DNA from: Blastomussa wellsi
Taxonomy: Eukaryota; Cnidaria; Anthozoa; Scleractinia; Plerogyridae
NCBI GenBank assembly: GCA_947652115.1
Contig: OX393569.1
Coordinates: forward strand, 7,889,106 to 7,953,105
Direction of reading: 5' to 3'
Length of the DNA: 64,000 nt
Within the stretch, counting starts at the first letter, position 1. Each line of letters starts with the position of its first letter. Positions 10,901 to 22,174 of the stretch are shown here, piece by piece. The notes beneath the pieces were generated by a model. It was not told the DNA's origin, ran no database searches, and saw nothing but the letters and a program-made list of their open reading frames with translations. Position numbers and translations under genes: made by a program.

Positions 10901-12157
10901 TGATCAGGCTTCTCTTCTTCAGGTGACACTTTACGGATGTACCCTTTAGCTTGATACGTCTGAAGCACATCACTGTAAGCCTTGCCAAGTTCTGGAGATT
11001 TCTGAAGTCGTTTCTCTGTGTTCTGCAGGCGGCGCAAGGCCATGTTTAAGTTGTCTGGTAACTCATGGTCTTTGGTCTTCCATGGCAAACCAACACTGTA
11101 GCGGCCATCTTCAAAGGTCAGGGTCTCAACAGCTATATCTCTGGCAAGCTTCTCCTCTGGTTTGACAATCTGGATTTCTTTGGGCTCTTCAATGTCCCAG
11201 AATCGACGAACAAGATTGTTCAGTTCATGTGAGTCATTCACCAGGAATGTGAAATTGGTTTGAACTCTGTCTTCTTGTAATTCGGGGTTGCCAATGCAGG
11301 TCCATCCTAGTGGTGTCAATCTAGCAATGGGCTCTCCGGGTCGTCCTCTAACATCTTTCAAGGAATACAGCAAGTCAGATTGATCTACTAGAAGGTCTAT
11401 GATGGGCCTGGGCCCCACTTGTGGGAATTCTATACCCCTCAAGTGCTTCCACTTGGATTTGTACACGTTCCAGTCCACAACTTGCATGTTGCCGGTGACT
11501 CGTTCAGTTGTGTAAGCAGAGGCCGGTTTGTGCACCTTGCCATCCAAACTCTTGATCGTAAACTCTACTACTGAGGAGTTTAGCTTCTCCTGGTTGTCAT
11601 TAAGCACTTTCACAGTTAGTTCATGTGGTCTCCCTTCCAGTCCAAGTTCTGCGGCAATGTCACTATTAAGATAAGACCTGCTGCTACCTTCATCCAGGAA
11701 GGCATTCACTTTCACTCGTTTACGTCCATTGGTCAGGTACACAGGAACAGTCCGCAGGGCCATGAATTCAGAAGGAACGGTGAGTTTCATTGCAGTGGTC
11801 GTCATGTGAGTCCTCTCACTAAGCTCCCCTTCTACGGCAGTTCCGCCTGCAGATGCGCTGGACTGGTCTGAACTAATTGCAGAATCATCGTGAGAGGTCC
11901 TGTCTGCAGCTCTGTCGTCATGAAGCATTTGATGGTGAGCTGATCTGCATCCATCTAGTCCACACACTCTACTCCTTAAACACGTTTCACCTCTATGTCC
12001 ATCAGCTAGACAACGAAAGCACAGCTTGTGTCCCGTGGCTATTTCCCATCGCTTTGGCACTGTCATGCTCTTAAAGCTCTCACAAGCCCAAACCCCGTGT
12101 TGTTCATTGCACACCTTGCACGCCCGATTTGACTTCTTCTTTCTGGTAGAGTGTTTT
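7909..12157 (-). pseudogene. pol: BEL/Pao pol (protease, RT, RNase H, integrase) with one in-frame stop
   Basis: The frame opens after a TAA near 12158 and runs to 7909, broken only by a TGA at 10453-10455. Domains in order: Cys/His zinc-knuckle region (LCFRCLADGHRGETC, then CGLDGCRSAHH); retropepsin with FLDEGSSRSYL as active-site region; reverse transcriptase with YLPHFPILRPDK, RIVFDAS and the YMDD catalytic box; RNase H (TFTDASQEAYGAA); integrase zinc-binding region (H-x-H with CMLCRRRK); integrase catalytic core with Asp in VDFGGPF, Asp in LSDNGTNF and Glu in GVHEVM; and the DUF5641-type tail (RRRWRRVQELVRHFWHRW, PRGRWPLGRI). The TGA falls three codons after YMDD-Ser, so a truncated RT would be made unless it is read through. 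All catalytic residues remain visible. The start codon is undefined, since pol is normally expressed as a fusion with gag. Confidence 0.92.
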
Positions 12158-13735
12158 CTGAGTTAGATAGGATCTTCCTGGTGGGACAGTCTTCTCTTTC
12201 TTAGGGGGGTCTTTAAGAACACCGGTTATAGTCTCAGACGCTGTGGTTAAAAACTCGGACTCTCTGTCAACAAATTCTCTAAGTATTTCCACATTCTCAG
12301 TGCGATGGTTGTCACTAACCCATTGCTTGTACTTAGTGAGAAGGTCTTTGTTGAACTTCCGCTGAAGAGTGATGTAGAGTGATCCACTTCCTAGCTCTGC
12401 TTCCTGGTTAGCATTTGTCAAGTTCACAACAATTCCATCAAGGAGTTCAGCAAATTTCTCCAGGTCTCTTTCATTTCCTTCCCTCACAGGTTTGAAAGCG
12501 TCCAGCTCTTGAAGTCTAAGCGTCAAAGCCCTTCGCTTTCCTCCATACTTTCTCTCCAGTCGAGTTTTGGCTGCTTCGTACGCTGCTGCTGAGTGCCCCA
12601 GGTTCTCAATGACTTTTAGGGGCTCACCCTGAAGGCACTCTCGCATCCGTAAAAGCTTGTATTCCGGTGTAGCTCTAGCACGATCCACACAAGAATAAAA
12701 TGCTGCTTTCCAAGCTTCATAATTCTTCTTCTGACCAAAGAACTTAGGGACACTTACTCTTTTGAGTAGGGCAGAAGAGTCAACACTGATCTGGTCTGAA
12801 GTGGACAAAGACTGAGCTCGGCCTCCACTGAAGGGCAATTGCTGCGTCGGTGATGGTACACAAGTACTAGGTGAGGGCACAGTTACTGCAGTAAATGGTA
12901 AAGCATGTTGCTGATTCAATAAATCTCCAACTGAAGCCACAGATGCTACTGAAGTTGGCTGCTGAAACTGAAGGTGCTGTTCTACTAAGGCAGGCACAGG
13001 TGGTACTGAATTTGGAGGATAAAACGGAGTAAACGGAGTAGACGAATAAACAACTCCGCCGAACGAAGGCGGAGACAGTCCGGCCATCCTTCCAATAGCG
13101 GTCGAAGCACTCGGAACATGTGTAGACGAAGGTACAACAGGTTGCTTTTGATGATCAGAATTTTGTTCCCTTAACGGCTCTTTGGACAACGGGGTCTCGT
13201 CAAATCCTACCGATGGCCTTTTTGACTCTTGTTCTTGGTCGATTAATCCAATGTGGGTAGTTTTTCGCGTCCCTTGGTGTGGCTCTGTCAGCGGTTTCTC
13301 GCTACGAAGTTTCTGTCTGAGTTGTCTCTCGCATTCCGCGTACGTTCGCTTGATCTCTTGTTCAATTCGGCTGAGCTCCCCTTCTCGCTTAGATAGTTCT
13401 TCTTTTAGCCGCTCCGTTTGCTCTTTGGCTGATGAACTGCTCGCGCTGCTCAAATATCCTCTCACAATTCCTTCGACTTCCGTGAAATCCTCCTCAATCG
13501 CCTCCAATTCCTTCGAAACAGCACTGAGGTTTCCTGAATCCTTCACAGACTCGTAATACGTTTCTAACTCTTCACAGGCTCGAAGCACATTCTCATAAGC
13601 GTCCGTAAAAACACTCAAACTCTCCATTATTTGCATTCTCGACGACAGTCCTCCTTCCATCTCCATCATGAGCTTGTTTCGGTTCCTCGTGTACGAACAC
13701 TTCGATCTCATTTTCTCTTTCTTCAGACGTTCCAT
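12104..13735 (-). CDS. gag: BEL/Pao gag-like ORF
   Basis: 543 codons starting 40 bases inside the 5' LTR. The N-terminal half is charged and helical (coiled coil around ELSKREGELSRIEQEIKRTYAE), followed by a Pro/Ser/Gln-rich linker. From about residue 330 there is a DUF1759-type gag region (VPKFFGQKKNYEAWKAAFYSC, MRECLQGEPLKVIENLG, LERKYGGKRRALTLRL), as expected for BEL/Pao gag. It stops at 12104-12106, overlapping the pol frame by about 54 bases; pol is in the +1 frame relative to gag, and the zinc-knuckle Cys residues that normally follow are in the pol frame. Either programmed +1 frameshifting or a one-base indel would explain this. It belongs to the transposon, not the host. Confidence 0.85.
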   Translation of the reverse strand: MERLKKEKMRSKCSYTRNRNKLMMEMEGGLSSRMQIMESLSVFTDAYENVLRACEELETYYESVKDSGNLSAVSKELEAIEEDFTEVEGIVRGYLSSASSSSAKEQTERLKEELSKREGELSRIEQEIKRTYAECERQLRQKLRSEKPLTEPHQGTRKTTHIGLIDQEQESKRPSVGFDETPLSKEPLREQNSDHQKQPVVPSSTHVPSASTAIGRMAGLSPPSFGGVVYSSTPFTPFYPPNSVPPVPALVEQHLQFQQPTSVASVASVGDLLNQQHALPFTAVTVPSPSTCVPSPTQQLPFSGGRAQSLSTSDQISVDSSALLKRVSVPKFFGQKKNYEAWKAAFYSCVDRARATPEYKLLRMRECLQGEPLKVIENLGHSAAAYEAAKTRLERKYGGKRRALTLRLQELDAFKPVREGNERDLEKFAELLDGIVVNLTNANQEAELGSGSLYITLQRKFNKDLLTKYKQWVSDNHRTENVEILREFVDRESEFLTTASETITGVLKDPPKKEKTVPPGRSYLTQKTLYQKEEVKSGVQGVQ

Positions 13736-13756
13736 GTTGATAAATCTCTCCAGAAC

Positions 13757-13774
13757 CTCGCTCTGCTACCAAAA
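13757..13774 (-). promoter_or_regulatory. Candidate primer-binding site of the BEL/Pao element
   Basis: Immediately inside the 5' LTR the minus strand reads ttttggtagcagagc. A TGG-starting sequence complementary to a tRNA 3' end is expected here. The tRNA was not identified. Confidence 0.5.
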
Positions 13775-13974
13775 TGTTCTTCAGAGTTCTAAATCACTCG
13801 TCAGGTCATACTTTAAACTCGTTTAATTTATCAACACGTTCTACAGTTCTCAGTTCGTGAAAAAGTATCATGGCGGCCCGACCAAACCACGAGGCCAAAA
13901 CTCAACTATCTTGCGCATGCCCGTGACGTAACGAGCCACAGGACACCTAAACTAGTTCCTAGTCCTTCTAAACA
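13775..13974 (-). repeat. 5' LTR of the BEL/Pao element
   Basis: 200 bp, 199 of 200 identical to the copy at 7580-7779. It is flanked on the outside by the ccggt target duplication at 13975-13979 and then the minisatellite. Its promoter should drive transcription towards lower coordinates. Confidence 0.95.
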
Positions 13975-14644
13975 CCGGTTTTAAAGATTCCTGGTTTTAA
14001 AGATTCCCAGTTTTAAAGATTCCTGGTTTTAAAGATTCCTCATTTTAAAGATTCCCGCTTTTATTAAGATTCCCACTTTTAAAGATTCCCGCTTTTAAAG
14101 ATTCCCGCTTTTAAAGATTCCTGGTTTTAAAGATTCCTGGTTTTAAAGATTCCCGCTTTTAAAGATTCCCGCTTTGAAAGATTCCCATTTTAAAGATTCC
14201 TGGTTTTAAAGATTCCTCATTTTAAAGATTCACGCTTTTAAAGATTCCCCGTTTTAGAGATTCCCGCTTTTAAAGATTCCCCGTTTTAGAGATTCCCGCT
14301 TTTAAAGATTCCCCATTTTAAAGATTCACGCTTTTAAAGATTCCCCGTTTTAAAGATTCCCGCTTTTAAAGTTTCCCATTTTAAAGATTCCTGGTTTTAA
14401 AGATTCCTCATTTTAAAGATTCCCGCTCTTAAAGATTCCTGGTTTTAAAGATTCCTCATTTTAAAGATTCCCGCTTTTAAAGATTCCCCATTTTAAAGAT
14501 TCCTGCTTTTAAAGATTCCCGGTTTTAAAGATTCCTCATTTTAAAGATTCCCGCTTTTAAAGATTCCCCGTTTTAGAGATTCCCCAGCCCACTCCCCATT
14601 TCCCATTCCTCGATCCCCGATTCCACATTCCCTGTTTTAAAGAT
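13975..14644. repeat. 16-17-bp minisatellite in AGBL4 intron (right block)
   Basis: Continuation of the TTTTAAAGATTCCCGC array, about 37 more copies, including the same variant string with gctttgaaag (at about 14170) seen twice in the left block. It decays into cccatttcccattcctcgatcccc-type sequence after 14585. Confidence 0.93.
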
Positions 14645-15986
14645 AGCCGGAAAGTTTCGTCGTGAATGAATTCGCTAGTCAAACATATTTTGCGTTGCGC
14701 TCATTTACTTACACTAAATTGGTCACTGAGCGTTCGTTTTGGACGGGCTAGTTTTGCTGGCCAAAAGAAAAATACCCAATGCGTCCATATCAAAAAAATA
14801 AAATAACTCTCGCACGCATTGCGTGCCTATGTTTTACCACAGTGATGATAAATCGTCAGCAGGTTTTGCTTTGCGGAAGATTTTCTCGAATTTTGTTATA
14901 GTTCTGATTAATTGGTAACAGGACTTAGTGTCATCCAATTCTGTTGTAATCGTACTCGTATGATCTTGTTAATCACTTGTATTATTGCAGACCGAATTGG
15001 ACTCCACTCAGTCCTATCGATGACCATTACTAATAAAGCAGATAAAGGAATTCTAAAGATTGGTTTTGAAAAATTGTTGAAAAGTTTTTAAATTGTAAAG
15101 TTAATCTCGTTGGTTTTTTAACTTTTAATTATAATGCAGAGGAGATCCATGGGAGTAATTTCTTCACTAATAGTAAAAGATACTGAAACAAGATCAACAA
15201 CAACCATTTTATTTTGCTAGACATGTAGAGTATATTCCAGCAATAAAGATTAAATTTAAATAAGCAACAGAAAAACTACTCAGAATAGTAAAATCTCAAC
15301 GATCTGAGTAGTTACAAAAGTTATTATGCTTATTAATAAATAGGTTGAAGGAAGAATAAGAAAAGAAAAGAAGAAGAAAAAACATATAAACAATTAGTAA
15401 CAGTTACTGTACCAGTTATTGACAGATCAAAATTTGTACATAGGTTAATTAGGAGCGACACTAAGCTAGCATTAGGCATAAGAACTTTAGAATTTTTTAG
15501 TCATGGTCCCTTTTTAACTCCAAGCATTTTTATCAGGTTGATCTATCAGCTACCGGGCTACCAGTTGTGGGGAGAGGAACTTTTAAAGGAACGTCAGACA
15601 ACTCGCACCCCGGACAACTTGCCCCAGACTTCTCAACCCCAATGTTAATTAATTCGACACATATTCGTTTGGAGAAGTGTAGATCTGTTGGTACTTTTAT
15701 GGTGTTGGTGGCTCCTAAAGAAGCCGTTTTTCGTTCATGTCTTTATTACTGTACATTCACACCGGTTTTACAAGATGAGAACTGGTGCCACGCAGCTCTT
15801 TTGAGGTTTTGCACAGCATGTTTCTGTAGGTGGTTTGTTGGTGACTCTTCAGCCCGGCTCCTGTCGAATACTAGTCTGATTTGCAGCAATTGACAAGGGT
15901 GTCGTAACAAAAGACAATGGCGCTGGCCAGACTTGTAACAGACCGCTATATTCAAATGATAAATTTTCTTTACTGTTATGTCTCAG
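14645..15986. other. Remainder of AGBL4 intron, no gene seen
   Basis: AT-rich, with purine-rich low-complexity sequence around 15355-15385. No domain-like open frame. The 15567-15893 frame has no splice or composition support. The intron ends with acceptor gtctcag at 15986. Confidence 0.5.
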
Positions 15987-16732
15987 GTGAAACTCCATCG
16001 TCCTATGTCTGTCAAGGTGTGATTGACTTCCTTGTGAGCAGCCATCCTGTGGCGAGAGTCTTGCGAGATTACCTGGTGTTTAAAGTAGTACCCATGCTAA
16101 ACCCAGATGGAGTGGTTCTTGGAAACTACCGATGTTCTCTTATGGGCTTTGACCTGAATCGTCACTGGCAAGAACCTTCACCTTGGGCCCACCCAACTCT
16201 CGTGGCATGTAAAAACCATTTGATGCAACTCGATGAAGATTCAAACGTTCATCTTGACTTTTATATCGACATTCATGCACATTCAACCATGATGAATGGT
16301 TTCATGTATGGGAACATTTATGACGAGGAGGAGCGGTTTGAAAGGCAGGCTGTGTATCCAAGGCTTTTATGCGCCAACGCAGAAGATTTTTCCATGTCCA
16401 ACACGTCGTTCAACAAGGATGCTGTGAAAGCCGGCACAGGGCGGCGTTTCTTAGGAAGCTGTCTCGATCCAAAGACACACTGTTATACGCTGGAGGTGTC
16501 ATTTTTCAGCTACAACACAGCAATTTCGCAAGGAATGTCGCCATACACTGAAGATGGCTACTTCAAACTGGGCCGCAATGTGGCACGCACCTTTCTTGAC
16601 TACTACAAACTCAACTCCCTGGTTCTACCAATGAAAAAGAACACATCAAAATCGTCACCTCAGAGAAGGGATGTTAATGGAGATGGGAAACAGCATCTGT
16701 CTGGTAGGAGTGACTACAGTGGCAGGATGTGA
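15987..16732 (+). CDS. AGBL4: Cytosolic carboxypeptidase 6 (AGBL4/CCP6), coding exon 2
   Basis: Begins after the acceptor tctcag and completes Gly238, then Glu239 of the HPGE zinc site. It carries the rest of the M14 catalytic domain: MLNPDGVVLGNYRCSLMGFD and DLNRHW, IDIHAHS (third zinc ligand His334), the CCP block MMNGFMYGNIYDEEERFERQ, KAGTGRRFLG, and YTLEVSFFSY with the catalytic glutamate at Glu407. It ends GRNVARTFLDYYKLN and a basic, Ser-rich tail of about 40 residues that should vary between species. All catalytic and zinc residues are present, so an active deglutamylase is expected. The product is cytosolic; no signal peptide was seen. Poly(A) signal at 16869. Confidence 0.94.
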
Positions 16733-16868
16733 GAACAGGGATTTTGAAGATGTCCCTACTCTACGTTTGTATCCGTTTTAGGAACTGACCTCTATACTTA
16801 ATGAACTGCTAAGAATTTGGAGCACGTACGAAAAACGTCTGGGTAGACTCTGTTTCAACCCAACCCCA

Positions 16869-16874
16869 AATAAA
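16869..16874 (+). terminator. Poly(A) signal of AGBL4
   Basis: AATAAA 137 bases after the TGA stop. Confidence 0.65.
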
Positions 16875-16879
16875 AATTG

Positions 16880-17983
16880 TAAAGTTTGAGGTAAAAATAG
16901 GCATAACATACAATTTTAAATTATTTATTGTGAAGAACAGAAAAGATGAGTCAGGTAAACTATTCGTCAGTAAGTTTTCTCATCTTTTCCTTGTTAATTG
17001 AACAGTATATTTTGCATGTATTCCATCATAGGGTGTAGTTTCAGGTTTGTAATATACTGCTGGCCAGTCAAGATGTAGCGTGCATTTACTTTCAAGGGAA
17101 CCTGCCGTTAAATTGTTTGCAATATTGCCTAAATTCAAAATTTTACCGGAAAAAAGAGACAAATTTTTGAGAGCAACATAATATGGATTAAGATTTTAGA
17201 TTTTATGACGAGTAATGGTTGTCGCTATTGTTAAAAAAAGCGGAGGACGTGTTGTGTGGGACAATTAGGCAACAGTAGAAATCCAAAATGGCGGCGCGCA
17301 GGAAATTTAAAAGGTTTATTCGTTTCCATTTTTTGTTACTATTAGCTATCATTTTTTCTTGTCCGGTAAAATTTGGAATTTGGAGAGTGGAGTGGAGTGG
17401 AGTGGAGAGTGGAGGTTTCCTTTAATGTGATTTTCAATTGTTTGTGTAATGGACGTGTAACTATGTGTTGGTAGAGATAGCACTATACAACTCTATAGAT
17501 TAGACAGATCGTCAAATTTACTTAAGCGTTTAGCTTTAAATTATTTCTCTTCCCTTCTGACCAACTACAACAATCGAATAAAGGTGATCTGTTTGCAGCC
17601 AAAATTAAGAAAAATTATTTGTGTGCTCACTGGGACGCAAAATGAACACTTAGCACGCATTGCATACCCTGTACCGAGAAATGATCTGGATCACCGCAAT
17701 GAATTTCCAATTAGTATTTTAAATAATTGGATTAAAGAAGCCTGAGAATGGTGTGCTTTCGTACATGCCCTCTCTTTGTCTCTGAAACTCGGAGGCAACT
17801 ATCTAAACAATACTGTCAGAAACAATACTGATTTAATAATGATTTAATACTGATTTAATTTCACTCTAACTTAATGTTATCTGAAACGTGCAAAACCCAG
17901 CGTATTAGTTCCAGTTTGTTTCTGGTTAGAGTTAAGTCATACAGTTTGCTGTTAAATCAATAGGGTGATTTAGCAAGAGAGTA
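16880..17983. other. Intergenic, no gene seen
   Basis: AT-rich DNA. A short tandem array of ggagt (ggagtggagtggagtgga) is at about 17380-17415. No supported open frame. Confidence 0.45.
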
Positions 17984-18294
17984 GGGAGCTTAAGAAAACC
18001 ACGACGGCAACGGCAACGTCACTAAACAAAAGGTTTAATGAGGAGAACAATGGCTGTACACGTGCGTTTTAATTCTTTGTACATTTCTTTGCCGTCCTGC
18101 GTTGTGTGGAGAACGTGAGCAAGGACGGTTAATTTTCACATTTTTATTTCGAATTGATCGTGGTGTCATAGATTCAGTTTCGTGATAGCTTTGACAGTGA
18201 TAAACAAAGTAAATGACTTCAGGGTACCGCGAGATTTGTAGGTAAAATATAAACTCATTTTTTAATCGACGTTGTCCACGACGTCGGCGTCGCA

Positions 18295-18781
18295 AATTTC
18301 CGTTTCGTAAACGGTCGGTGCCACTTTTTCGACACTTAGAATTTTTTTGGGCTATCATCGAATTTTGTTACCCACAAAAAAAAGAAAAATTGTTCGTCAA
18401 TGACCAGGATCGAACCCTGAACCTCTGACATGCCAACATCCCTACTTTACCACTACACTACCACAACACTACCACAACACTACCAGGCCAATCCGCCGAA
18501 TCCTCACAAAATTTCATTATAAAGGATGATTTTCTTAGTCTATTTTACTTATAGTATTGCCCCACCCAACAAATAAAGCTAACCGCAAGCAAACCAGTGT
18601 GAAATTGAACAATTAGGCATTTGGTAAGTGTGTATCAGTCTATCACCAAATTATAACCAGTTTTGAGCTCTTGTGGGCCTAAACTGGAGCAGATATAGCA
18701 TCGTCCATTCCGAAAAGCTTGGTTACCAATTATGGCATCGACCGTTAAAAATGGCACCGACCGTTTACGAAACGGAAATTA
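18295..18781. mobile_element. Nested MITE; second copy at 33366-33762
   Basis: Ends are tttccgtttcgtaaacggtc and its complement gaccgtttacgaaacggaaa. The interior (cccacccaacaaataaagct, aagcttggttaccaattatg) matches the copy at 33366-33762 almost base for base. This copy holds extra sequence at about 18345-18425 that the other lacks. Confidence 0.85.
18405..18478 (-). repeat. tRNA-like (SINE-type) segment inside the MITE
   Basis: On the minus strand tggtagtgtagtggtaaagt resembles a polymerase III A box and ggttcgatcct a B box, spaced as in a tRNA. The segment does not fold into a complete tRNA by eye, so it is called tRNA-derived. Confidence 0.5.
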
Positions 18782-19626
18782 GCGTCGGCGTCGTGGTATC
18801 TTAAGCTCCCTAAAGTCAGTTGAGGACAGGAGAGCACGCGGGAAGTCTGGATACGACTCCATTTTCGGCTTCTCGGAACATGTTCAGGTTTTCGCTGCTT
18901 TTCCTGTCGGGATCAAAACGCCTTGGATTTCCCGTAAACAGCGGCGTTCTCGTCCCCGTTTCTTATGGGTTTTTATGCGCGCGCGTCCGCAACTGACGTT
19001 CCCGTTCTCTTGCTTTCTCGACACCAGAGCTCTTGAGCGCGTTATGATGAGGTCAAGCATTCAAGCTCTGGGCTCGAGAATGGTTCTCTTGCTAAATCAG
19101 CCTAATGTGTATGACGCACGTGCAGAGTTGATATTGTATATGTACTGCTTAGCGACGTTCTCGTTGCCGTCGCTGTCGTTGTTTTCTGCACGATATCAGA
19201 GGGAAGCGAAGAAATGCTCAAGACTGTAAAGGTTTTGCTCTTTTATTTCGCTTCCTAGGATCTCTTTCTGTCTGTTCTTTTACTAGCAAACTATAAACCA
19301 CTCGTCTACAACCACAATGCATGTTTTAAGTTAACCTTAGACACAACTTCAGTTGGCGTAAGGAGAGCTAAAAACTAATTTTAAACGTTATAGAGGAAAG
19401 GCCAGTCTTCCGGAAGAAAAATGAAGTTCTACTTTAATTATTTCCTCACTCATACGCTCAGTTTTAGTTTTACATGTACACGAAAACCTGACATTTCCTT
19501 GTCAAATTGGCTTGATAACATATCGTGCCCGGTCCGTGGAATTTATCACACAGGATATTGTAAAACAAGCTGTTTTGTTTTGGGGGGCGGCTACTGTTAG
19601 AGTTATCGTCATAGAGTTATAGCGTG

Positions 19627-19690
19627 GAGTTAGAGTTAAGGACTGCCAAAATCTTGAATTCAGGATTTTGGCAGTCCTTAACTCTAACTC
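19627..19690. repeat. 64-bp near-perfect palindrome
   Basis: Arms gagttagagttaaggactgc ... and gcagtccttaactctaactc surround a GAATTC centre at about 19658. Weaker symmetry (ataactct / agagttat) extends to about 19600 and 19725, so this is probably the core of a foldback MITE. Confidence 0.8.
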
Positions 19691-22174
19691 TAAGTCATAA
19701 CTCTACTGAAATAACTCTATTGCTAGTTGACCTCTTTTGTCTGTATTCTACTTCCATGTTCTCGCTTTACATTGTACAATGTCTACAATGCGTTTTTCGA
19801 AAGTACTGTATACGAGATGATGTCCTTAACCAATCGTAGGTGTAACTATCATTGTTCCCTACTGTCTTATCCAGCAGACTTTTTACTAATATCCCTTGTG
19901 TTGAAGAGAGTTTTGCTCATCACAAACGATGACGTGATCCTACTTGCGTCTAGTTTGAGCGTCAAACTCTCAAAATTAGCTAGAATGCTAAATTAAATCA
20001 AAGAATAAAGGTTTGCCTATTCTTCAAATTTTGAAATTGTTGTACGTACAAATTGCAAAAACATCAAAAACGATTTTTCGAGAACAAACGAACATGTCAT
20101 TAGGTTCGCGTGTGCGAAGGTTGTCCCCGATATTATGGCCAGCTATTTTTGATAAACATGCATAATTCCAACTAGTTCAACTGAACATAATTAAAATGTG
20201 ATAAATTTTAATTCAGCCAAAATGAAGACAGTGTTGTTTCCTGTGCTCTACTTTCAGGAGAAAAATTAACAGCTAGCATTCCGAGGAACTCCCACATTAG
20301 TGATTTGTATGCTTCTGTACGGTTTGCATATACCTATGGATTCACGGGATGTTTTGTTTTTATTTATTTACGTTCGTTTTATTTTGCTGTTTCTTTAAAA
20401 ATCCATTCCAAAACTACCATAGCAGCATAGCAGTTCACATGCAGAATACCGGTAAAATGCAGTATTCGGTACTTTCGCGCTGTTTGCAAGAGGACGCACC
20501 TAAAGAGATTATGACAGTGTTCTGTTGCCGTAGTGGCCCTATCCAGCCTGTGCCATTTTTGATATAACATCTGGCTAGTGTGTAAACGTAAACAAAGGAA
20601 TGGCTGACTATTAAAGGGCCCTAGTCAGCCTCTGCCATTTTCGATGCCATCGAAATTCTGGAAAGTGTTTGGTGAAGCGAAATCTTATTACATTGCTTTA
20701 AGTTATGTTAATGAAGCGTTTAAATACAAATTTAGCAAGTTTCTCAGTGATCTCTTTCGTTTCGACACGCTCAGGGTAAAATATAATACTGAACTCTCGG
20801 ATGTGCACATAGCTACCAAGCATTTACAACGTTCAGTGTAAAGTTCTCAGTCATTGATTGACTGTAAAAGACTTTAAAACTATCTACAGTACGCGTGTAT
20901 GACTCACGTTTTATAGTTGCACACAACTTTGGTCTTGCCAGATTCTGGGCAAGCTACAAACTAAGAAAACTTGTAGGGTGAAAAGGAAATTCTATTTTAA
21001 TTGTCTGCTCTCATTTTTTGAAAAGACCATTTTCTGTCAAGGAAGACTAAATATTTTAACCCCGGTGATATTTCAAACAATCAAAATTCGTTTCATACCA
21101 AAACCTGGCATTTCCTTTTCAAATCTTGATTATATTATATCGTGCTGGGTCTTTGTACGTTATCACGCAGGAAATTGTCAAACAAGCTGCTGTGTATGGA
21201 CTCTGCTATCTGTTATTTTATCACATTTCAAGATGTAAAGTGTATTTTAGCAGTGTGTTTCTACATGATGGTGATACATCTTCAACTTCGATCAAATCGT
21301 CATGACCTTCAAAAATTCGGAATTGTCCAATGTTAGGTGAAAACGTTTCTGAATACAGCCGCTTCAGGGATAGGTTCTATCTTAGAATATTGACCGAAGT
21401 CAGATTTTCAAGTTAGCAAGGTCGTACAATGTTGACTAACGTTGTACCTTTTTGGTTATTAATTTTGTTTTTTCCCATGAATCCTTTTAGATCAGATTTA
21501 TGTTGGTACAGTACTGCAGAGGATGAGACTAATTTCAATGTCTGCCATGAAATCTTTCCCTTATTTTACAGCTGGGGCGGCGGAGCCACCCCACTTTTTA
21601 CGACGATGACATTTTTTGTCTTAGTATAAGGTTCGTATGAAGAAATATGAAGAAAGGAAAACGTAAATAATAAAAAAAGGAAACGGAAAAGCGCCATTTT
21701 GTAGAAAAAAGTTACTGGCAGTTATTGCTGTCATTCCAGAGTCATTTTTAAGCATGGAATAATATCTTATAACATTTTTGACTGAATAGTGAACTACTTC
21801 CGTTAACATTAATTCAATTCATACTCAGTAGTTATTTGTGAAAAGACGTAAAATACATAGAGCACTATTGAACCAAATGGAACAAGTGCTTGGATCCTAC
21901 TTGCTTCATTTAGTGACGAGAATTTACAAAGCTACAACCTTGTTCAAAGCCTGTCGGAAACTTTTCGTGTTTACCACACACGGGGAGGTTGTGTAAAAAC
22001 CCAGGGTAGTGTATTAAAGGCAGGATATATCATGAAAGGCTGAAAAATAAGTATCAACCTTACAAAACGTACTTCCAAAATATTGCTTTAAGCAAGCAAA
22101 GTACATGTCATATTACACTTATCCAGGTTGTCTTTTTTTAAGAAATATCTCATGGAGAATGTTGAAAATACCAT

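Larger units (their letters stand above)
7580..13974 (-). mobile_element. BEL/Pao LTR retrotransposon, 6395 bp, recent insertion
   Basis: A complete element on the minus strand: 200-bp LTRs at both ends that start TG and end CA, a 5-bp target duplication (ccggt at 7575-7579 and 13975-13979), a primer-binding-type site next to the 5' LTR, a polypurine tract next to the 3' LTR, a gag ORF, and a pol region with protease, reverse transcriptase, RNase H, integrase and the C-terminal DUF5641-type domain typical of BEL/Pao. The LTRs differ at one position, so insertion was recent. It landed inside the minisatellite. One in-frame TGA in pol and a gag/pol frame change suggest that this copy is not autonomous. 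Confidence 0.95.
17984..18813. mobile_element. MITE with terminal inverted repeats, carrying a nested element
   Basis: The left end tagggagcttaagaaaacca is the reverse complement, with small changes, of the right end ggtatcttaagctcccta. Inside lies a second inverted-repeat element (18295-18781). No transposase frame. Confidence 0.75.
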
